A stretch of DNA of 5,130 nt from JBFKAV01 sp041621405 (lineage in GTDB: Bacteria; Pseudomonadota; Alphaproteobacteria; Rhodobacterales; Rhodobacteraceae). The notes under the pieces were generated by a model that saw only the letters and a program-made list of their open reading frames with translations, made no database searches and was not told the origin of the DNA. The position numbers and the translations under genes are program-made. Shown here piece by piece: positions 1 through 5,130 of this stretch. The stretch lies in assembly GCA_041621405.1 (NCBI GenBank), contig JBFKAV010000207.1, positions 1 to 5,130 of the forward strand, read 5' to 3'. How positions within the stretch are numbered: the stretch's first letter is position 1; every line of letters begins with the position of its first letter.

Positions 1-1928
<1,928 letters not shown>

Positions 1929-1934
1929 GCAAAA

Positions 1935-1940
1935 CTCCTT
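1935..1940 (-). promoter_or_regulatory. Shine-Dalgarno site of rpoD
   Basis: AAGGAG on the minus strand, separated by six bases (TTTTGC) from the ATG at 1928-1926. It fixes the rpoD start; an upstream in-frame GTG (1958-1956) lacks a comparable site. This contrasts with dnaG, which has no such sequence. Confidence 0.85.
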
Positions 1941-1950
1941 CGCGGTGGGG

Positions 1951-1993
1951 CGAATCACCTCTCCCGGGTTGCCGAATCATGTAACGCGAATCA
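1951..1993 (-). promoter_or_regulatory. Three direct TGATTCG repeats, each a GANTC site, in the rpoD leader
   Basis: The heptamer TGATTCG occurs three times in the same orientation on the minus strand (plus-strand CGAATCA at 1951-1957, 1973-1979 and 1987-1993; start-to-start distances 22 and 14). Each contains GATTC, which matches GANTC, the target of the cell-cycle methyltransferase CcrM of Alphaproteobacteria. By my hand scan the whole window has seven GANTC sites (184, 235, 1952, 1974, 1988, 2324, 3981), so three fall within 41 bases of noncoding DNA. They may be methylation-sensitive promoter elements or an operator for rpoD. No convincing -35/-10 pair is visible here, so the presence of an rpoD promoter is an inference. 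Confidence 0.5.
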
Positions 1994-2016
1994 GGCGGGA
2001 TACTACCCGTCTAGCC

Positions 2017-3987
2017 CTATTTCTTTACCTCTTCCTCACCCTGATCGGGCGCCGGGGCGTGGCCGATGCGCGCCAGCAGCTCCTCGAAGGCGCCGCGCTC
2101 GGCGCGGCTGAGGCGGAGCCCGTTCGGGGCGATGTCGTATTCGGTGCGGTCCTCCACCAGCGCGTGGCCGGCCCGCTCGGCCGCCTCGGCGGCGTGGCGG
2201 AGCCGCCAGGTCAGGCCCTCGTCGGCCAGTCCGTCGATGTCGTCGACCGCCTCCGCCACTTCGCGGCGGGCGCCGCGGAGCGCGGCGAGGCGGGCGAAAT
2301 CCTCAGCAAGGCCGAGCCGCGCGGACTCGACGTCCTCCGGGCGCCGCAGCGCCGACGAGAGGCGCACATGGCCCGGCGCGTAGAGCTTCGCGAGCGCCTC
2401 GGCCCCGACCTCGGCCTCGACCCGCTCGCGCAGGCCCGGCCCCGCCTCGGCATGGCGCAGGATCGAAGCGCGGATCGCCTCGGGGCCCGGATCGAGGCAG
2501 TGCAGGTCCTCGAGCGGCCCAAGAAAGTCCTGCGCCAGCGCCGGGTGGGCGATGAGCGTGGCCAGGATCACCGCCTCGCGCAGCCGCTCCTCGACCGCCT
2601 CGGCCCCGGCGGCCAGGAGCGAGGCCCGGGTCGCCGGCAAGGGCTCGCGGGCGGCCGGCCCGCGCGGGCTCCAGCCCCGGCCCCGGCCGGGCGGGCGGCG
2701 GGCGAAGCCGAAGAGATCGAGGCGCAGCCGCCGGATTTCCTCGCCGTAATGGCCGCGGAGGGAGGGGTCCCTGATCCGCCGGATCGCCGCGCGGAGCGCG
2801 CGGTCGAGCGCGGCCTTGCGCTCGGGGCTGTCGAAGACCTTTCCCTCGGTCTCGCGCCGCCAGAGCAGGCTCACCATCGGCTCGGCCTTCTCCAGCACCG
2901 CCCGCATCGCCACCGCGCCGCCCTCGCGGAGCACGTCGTCGGGGTCCTGCCCCGGCGGCATCAGCGCGAAGCGCAAGCTCTGCCCGGCCTCGATCATCGG
3001 CAGCGCCAGGTCGACGAGCCGCATCGCGGCCGCAAGCCCCGCCTTGTCGCCGTCGAGCGCCACCACGGGCTCGGGGTGCATCCGCCAGAGGAGCCTGAGC
3101 TGGTCCTCGGTGATCGCGGTGCCCAGGGGCGCCACCGCGCCCTCGAAGCCCGCCATGACGAGGGCGATCACGTCCATGTAGCCTTCGGCCACGACGAGCG
3201 GCTGGCCCTTGCCGGCCGCCTCCCGCGCGGGGCCGAGGTTGTAGAGGCTGCGGCCCTTGTCGAAGAGCTCGGTCTCCGGCCCGTTGAGGTACTTCGCGCG
3301 GGCGTTCGGATCCATCGCCCGGCCGCCGAGCGAGATCGCCCGGCCGCGCGCGTCGCGGATCGGGAACACGATCCGGCCGCGGAACCGGTCGTAGGGCGCG
3401 CCGCCGTCCTCCGGCATCGCGCAGAGCCCGGCGGCGACGACCGCCTCGGGCGAAAACCCCTTCGCCGTCAGCGCGCTGAATACCCCCTGCCGGGCGTCGG
3501 GGGCAAACCCGATCTCGAAGCGCTCGAGCGCCGCCTCGGAGAGCTTGCGGCGGGCGAGGTAGTCGCGCGCCTCCGCCCCGGCGGCGGTCTTGAGCTGCAG
3601 CCGGAAGTGCCTGACCGCCGCCTCCACCACCTCGGAGAGCCCGGCCCGCAGGTCGGCCTTCTCGCGCGCCTTCGGGTCGCGCGCCGGTATCGGCATTCCG
3701 GCCTCGCGGGCGAGGATCTCGATCGCCTCCATGAAGCCGACGTTCTCGGTTTCCTGAACGAAGCTGATCGCGTCGCCCTTGGCGTGGCAGCCGAAGCAGT
3801 AGTAGAAGCCCTTGCGGTCGTCGACGTGAAAGCTCGCCGTCTTCTCCTGGTGGAACGGGCACGGCGCCCAGAGATCGCCCTTGGCCTGGTTCGAGCGCCG
3901 CAGGTCCCAGGTGACCTTCCGGCCCACGACCTGTGCCAGCGAGAGCCGGGAACGGAGCTCGTCGAGGAAGGCCGGGGGCAGACTCAT
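2017..3987 (-). CDS. dnaG: DNA primase DnaG
   Basis: Synthesises the short RNA primers for Okazaki fragments and leading-strand start, working with the replicative helicase DnaB. The 656-residue length is normal for the family. Seen in order: the CHC2 zinc-binding domain with ligands C43, H46, C64 and C67 (CPFH and CFGC); the RNA-polymerase N-subdomain with RFRGRIVFPI (201-210) and KYLNGPET (232-239); the Toprim domain with EGYMD (268-272, catalytic E268) and LDGDKAG (311-317, metal-binding D312 and D314); PGQDPDD (345-351); an Arg/Pro/Gly-rich linker (about 430-452); and a helical, poorly conserved C-terminal region (about 460-656) expected to contact DnaB. All catalytic and zinc residues are present. 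ATG at 3987 gives the usual alphaproteobacterial N-terminus (MSLPPAFLDELRSRLSLAQVVGRKV). No Shine-Dalgarno precedes it, and the promoter sits almost on the start codon. The stop is TAG, 88 bases before rpoD. Confidence 0.98.
   Translation of the reverse strand: MSLPPAFLDELRSRLSLAQVVGRKVTWDLRRSNQAKGDLWAPCPFHQEKTASFHVDDRKGFYYCFGCHAKGDAISFVQETENVGFMEAIEILAREAGMPIPARDPKAREKADLRAGLSEVVEAAVRHFRLQLKTAAGAEARDYLARRKLSEAALERFEIGFAPDARQGVFSALTAKGFSPEAVVAAGLCAMPEDGGAPYDRFRGRIVFPIRDARGRAISLGGRAMDPNARAKYLNGPETELFDKGRSLYNLGPAREAAGKGQPLVVAEGYMDVIALVMAGFEGAVAPLGTAITEDQLRLLWRMHPEPVVALDGDKAGLAAAMRLVDLALPMIEAGQSLRFALMPPGQDPDDVLREGGAVAMRAVLEKAEPMVSLLWRRETEGKVFDSPERKAALDRALRAAIRRIRDPSLRGHYGEEIRRLRLDLFGFARRPPGRGRGWSPRGPAAREPLPATRASLLAAGAEAVEERLREAVILATLIAHPALAQDFLGPLEDLHCLDPGPEAIRASILRHAEAGPGLRERVEAEVGAEALAKLYAPGHVRLSSALRRPEDVESARLGLAEDFARLAALRGARREVAEAVDDIDGLADEGLTWRLRHAAEAAERAGHALVEDRTEYDIAPNGLRLSRAERGAFEELLARIGHAPAPDQGEEEVKK
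3981..3985 (-). promoter_or_regulatory. GANTC (CcrM-type) site inside the dnaG start
   Basis: On the minus strand the coding start reads ATGAGTCTG, so GAGTC begins at the third base of the start codon. With the predicted transcription start at or next to the A of ATG, the site lies at about +3 to +7, inside the footprint of RNA polymerase. GANTC is the CcrM target in Alphaproteobacteria. Whether it matters here is unproven; a single five-base match can be chance. Confidence 0.35.
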
Positions 3988-3994
3988 GCCGCAC

Positions 3995-4023
3995 TATATC
4001 GTGCCGGCGCCACCCCAAGTCAA
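3995..4023 (-). promoter_or_regulatory. Sigma70-type promoter of dnaG (leaderless start predicted)
   Basis: On the minus strand TTGACT (4023-4018; five of six matches to TTGACA) is followed after 17 bases by GATATA (4000-3995). A shifted -10 reading, TATAGT at 3998-3993, matches TATAAT at five of six positions but gives a 19-base spacer. Both readings put the transcription start within a base or two of the dnaG ATG at 3987. The promoter lies downstream of the sox hairpins, so dnaG-rpoD can be transcribed independently of the sox operon. Confidence 0.65.
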
Positions 4024-4047
4024 AGCCCCTGCCCATCACCCTGGTCG

Positions 4048-4063
4048 AAATATCCTCGGGGGG
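4048..4063 (-). repeat. CCCCCCGAGGATATTT tail motif, probable Rhodobacterales intergenic repeat
   Basis: Directly after the second hairpin the minus strand reads CCCCCCGAGGATATTT. I recall closely similar strings, preceded by GC-rich hairpins, in many Rhodobacterales intergenic regions, which suggests a dispersed element or common terminator type. That is memory, not a search made here; within this window the motif occurs once. Confidence 0.4.
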
Positions 4064-4065
4064 TG

Positions 4066-4117
4066 CACGGGGGCAGACAGCCCCCCGTGGCGGGGGGTTG
4101 GGGGCAGCAGCCCCCAA
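4066..4117 (-). terminator. Compound GC-rich hairpin after soxG, probable transcription terminator
   Basis: Seven bases after the soxG stop the minus strand forms a perfect 8-bp stem with a 4-base loop (4117-4098, TTGGGGGC/GCCCCCAA). A second perfect 8-bp stem follows, CACGGGGG/CCCCCGTG with an 8-base loop (4089-4066). The CCCCCC between them (4097-4092) can instead pair with GGGGGG (4086-4081) around a 5-base loop, so two folds of the second half compete. There is no T-run directly after either stem, so this is not a textbook intrinsic terminator; it could act as a pause or Rho-assisted terminator, or as a 3'-end RNA stabiliser. Its place at the end of the sox operon, before the dnaG promoter, favours termination. 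Confidence 0.65.
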
Positions 4118-4124
4118 GGCCTCG

Positions 4125-4667
4125 TCACCCTTGCGCCGCGACGCTCTTCACTGCCACGGTCAAATCGTGCACCGCGGTCCGCCCCATCGACCGCATCACC
4201 AGGATCTCGAACGCCTGTGCGCCCAGCCGGGTGACCGAAGCGGTCATGTGAAAGAGCATCGTCCGCGCCGTCGCGCCCTTTGGAAAGGCCGCGGCGCGGA
4301 GGTCCAGGGGCACCAGCCGCGCGAGCGCTGTCTCGGCCAGCGCCCCCTCGAGGCGAAGCGCGGCGAGGCCGTCGGCCTGCGCGGTCAGCGCCGCGAGGCC
4401 GTCGAGCGAGGCCGGCGGCGCGGCGCCGATCAGGAGCGCCTGGTTTCTGCCCCACCAGAGCACGCGCGCCTCGCCCTTCTGCGCGGTCTTGCCGGGGCCG
4501 GGAAGGCTCAGGCCCAGCCCCTTCAGCGCCGCCGAGACCGCGCGCTCCCTGCCGCGGAAGGGCGCGATCAGGGTGGCCTGGTCGAGCCCCACCTCCTCCA
4601 GCGTCGCGCCCGGAACCGAGACCGGCAGCAGGCCCTCGAGCGGGGTCTTCGCGATCAGCCTAGCCAC
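4125..4667 (-). CDS. soxG: Sarcosine oxidase gamma subunit SoxG
   Basis: Small subunit of the cytoplasmic heterotetrameric sarcosine oxidase (alpha-beta-gamma-delta), which oxidatively demethylates sarcosine to glycine with release of H2O2, passing the one-carbon unit to tetrahydrofolate. The gamma subunit carries no cofactor of its own in characterised enzymes and helps build the complex. The 180-residue length fits the family. Family-like stretches are LARLVPLDLRAAAFPKGATART (about 115-136), followed by HMTASVTRLGAQAFEILVMRSM (140-161) near the C-terminus, and an aromatic WWGRNQALL (71-79). No signal peptide or membrane segment is seen. The GTG start overlaps the end of soxA by 8 bases and has GGAGGG 7 bases upstream, so translation is probably coupled to soxA. 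The next in-frame ATG is far inside the protein, which supports GTG. The stop is TGA, just before the hairpin terminator. Confidence 0.92.
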   Translation of the reverse strand: MARLIAKTPLEGLLPVSVPGATLEEVGLDQATLIAPFRGRERAVSAALKGLGLSLPGPGKTAQKGEARVLWWGRNQALLIGAAPPASLDGLAALTAQADGLAALRLEGALAETALARLVPLDLRAAAFPKGATARTMLFHMTASVTRLGAQAFEILVMRSMGRTAVHDLTVAVKSVAAQG

Positions 4668-5130
4668 GGACCCGCCCTCCCTCGGGGTCGAAGAAGACCG
4701 GGTCGCAGACCTCGCAGGTCTCCTCGATGCCGCGGAGGTGATCGACGAGGCGGATCCGCTGCCCGTGCCGGGCCCGGCCGTCCTTCAGGAAGCCGAGGCC
4801 GAGCCAGGACGACAGCGTCGGCGAATGGCCGACCGAGGTGACATAGCCCTCGTCGTTGGCGCTGACCGCCTGCGCCGCCTCGCGGAAGAGATGCGCGCCG
4901 GCGCTGATCTTGCGCCCGGGCGAGACCGGCTTCAGGCCCACCAGCTGCTCGCGATCGGGGCCGCCGAGGCCCGGGCGGACGGCGGCAGCCTTGCCGATGC
5001 AGTCCTTGGCACCCGAGACCATCCGCTCGAGCCCGAGGTCGAAGGCGGTGGTGCGGCCGTGGAGCTCCGCATGGGTCAGAAGCCCCTTCTCGATCCGGAG
5101 CACGTTCAGGGCCTCCATGCCGTAGGCGCC
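4660..5130 (-). CDS. soxA: Sarcosine oxidase alpha subunit SoxA, C-terminal part only
   Basis: The frame is open through the right edge of the window; 156 C-terminal residues are visible out of the roughly 1000 usual for the large subunit. In characterised enzymes this subunit binds NAD+ and tetrahydrofolate, and its C-terminal half is homologous to the glycine-cleavage T protein (GcvT), which transfers the one-carbon unit to folate. The visible part starts GAYGMEALNVLRIEKG, the GcvT-like 'LR.E.G' motif, continues with HGRTTAFDLGLERMVS (about 24-39), and has the C-terminal barrel-like segment including TSVGHSPTL and GLGFLKDG. It ends with VFFDPEGGRVRG and TAG. The ATG at 5118 is an internal methionine, not the start. 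soxG overlaps its stop by 8 bases. In the usual soxB-D-A-G order, soxB and soxD should lie to the right of this window. Confidence 0.93.
   Translation of the reverse strand, partial: GAYGMEALNVLRIEKGLLTHAELHGRTTAFDLGLERMVSGAKDCIGKAAAVRPGLGGPDREQLVGLKPVSPGRKISAGAHLFREAAQAVSANDEGYVTSVGHSPTLSSWLGLGFLKDGRARHGQRIRLVDHLRGIEETCEVCDPVFFDPEGGRVRG
4675..4680 (-). promoter_or_regulatory. Shine-Dalgarno site of soxG, inside the end of soxA
   Basis: GGAGGG on the minus strand, 7 bases before the GTG at 4667-4665. It lies inside soxA codons for the terminal glycine/arginine-rich tail, so soxA termination and soxG initiation are physically coupled. This site decides the GTG start. Confidence 0.75.

Noticed and set aside
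1996..2009. Small CGGG-TAGTAT-CCCG hairpin just after the dnaG stop
   Set aside because: A 4-bp stem with no T-run is too weak for a terminator, and dnaG-rpoD co-transcription is expected. The loop TAGTAT could pass as a -10 element, but no -35 partner is visible at the right distance.
1951..2016. Dedicated sigma70 or heat-shock promoter for rpoD
   Set aside because: TTACAT and TAGTAT resemble -10 elements, but neither has a credible -35 about 17 bases upstream, and no CTTGAA-type heat-shock box was found. Not annotated as a promoter.
2303..4117. Open frame of 604 codons on the minus strand
   Set aside because: It overlaps dnaG in another frame, is rich in Arg/Gly/Pro, and begins inside the terminator hairpin. 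The dnaG frame holds the zinc and Toprim motifs.
3933..4841. Open frame of 302 codons on the plus strand across the sox/dnaG boundary
   Set aside because: It is antisense to soxG and soxA, passes through the hairpins, and has the low-complexity Arg/Gly/Ala composition typical of shadows.

Overview
This window is a housekeeping stretch from a GC-rich alphaproteobacterium, most likely a member of the Rhodobacterales (Rhodobacter/Paracoccus-type). The assignment rests on the strong G/C third-position bias, the close match of the primase and sigma factor to the Rhodobacterales forms as I remember them, an acidic insert in the sigma factor, and a GC-rich hairpin with a CCCCCCGAGGATATTT tail that I associate with intergenic regions of that order. 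All four genes lie on the minus strand, so transcription runs from the right end to the left end.

In transcription order: (1) 5130-4660 is the C-terminal end of soxA, the alpha subunit of heterotetrameric sarcosine oxidase. (2) 4667-4125 is soxG, the gamma subunit, which overlaps soxA by 8 bases and is translated from GTG. (3) 4124-3988 is an intergenic region of 137 bases. Its upstream half holds a compound GC-rich hairpin (probable terminator of the sox operon). Its downstream half holds a good sigma70-type promoter placed so close to the dnaG ATG that the dnaG mRNA should be leaderless. (4) 3987-2017 is dnaG, complete. (5) 2016-1929 is an 88-base spacer with a clear Shine-Dalgarno for rpoD and three identical TGATTCG heptamers, each containing a GANTC (CcrM methylation) site. 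(6) 1928-1 is rpoD, missing only its last residues at the left edge.

Functionally there are two units: the end of a sarcosine catabolic operon (soxB and soxD are expected beyond the right edge), and a dnaG-rpoD pair, the alphaproteobacterial remnant of the macromolecular synthesis operon (replication primase plus primary sigma factor, without rpsU next to them). I see no mobile element, tRNA, CRISPR or novel gene system. The points worth a second look are regulatory: the GANTC cluster ahead of rpoD, the leaderless dnaG start with a GANTC site beginning inside its start codon, and the structured sox/dnaG boundary.
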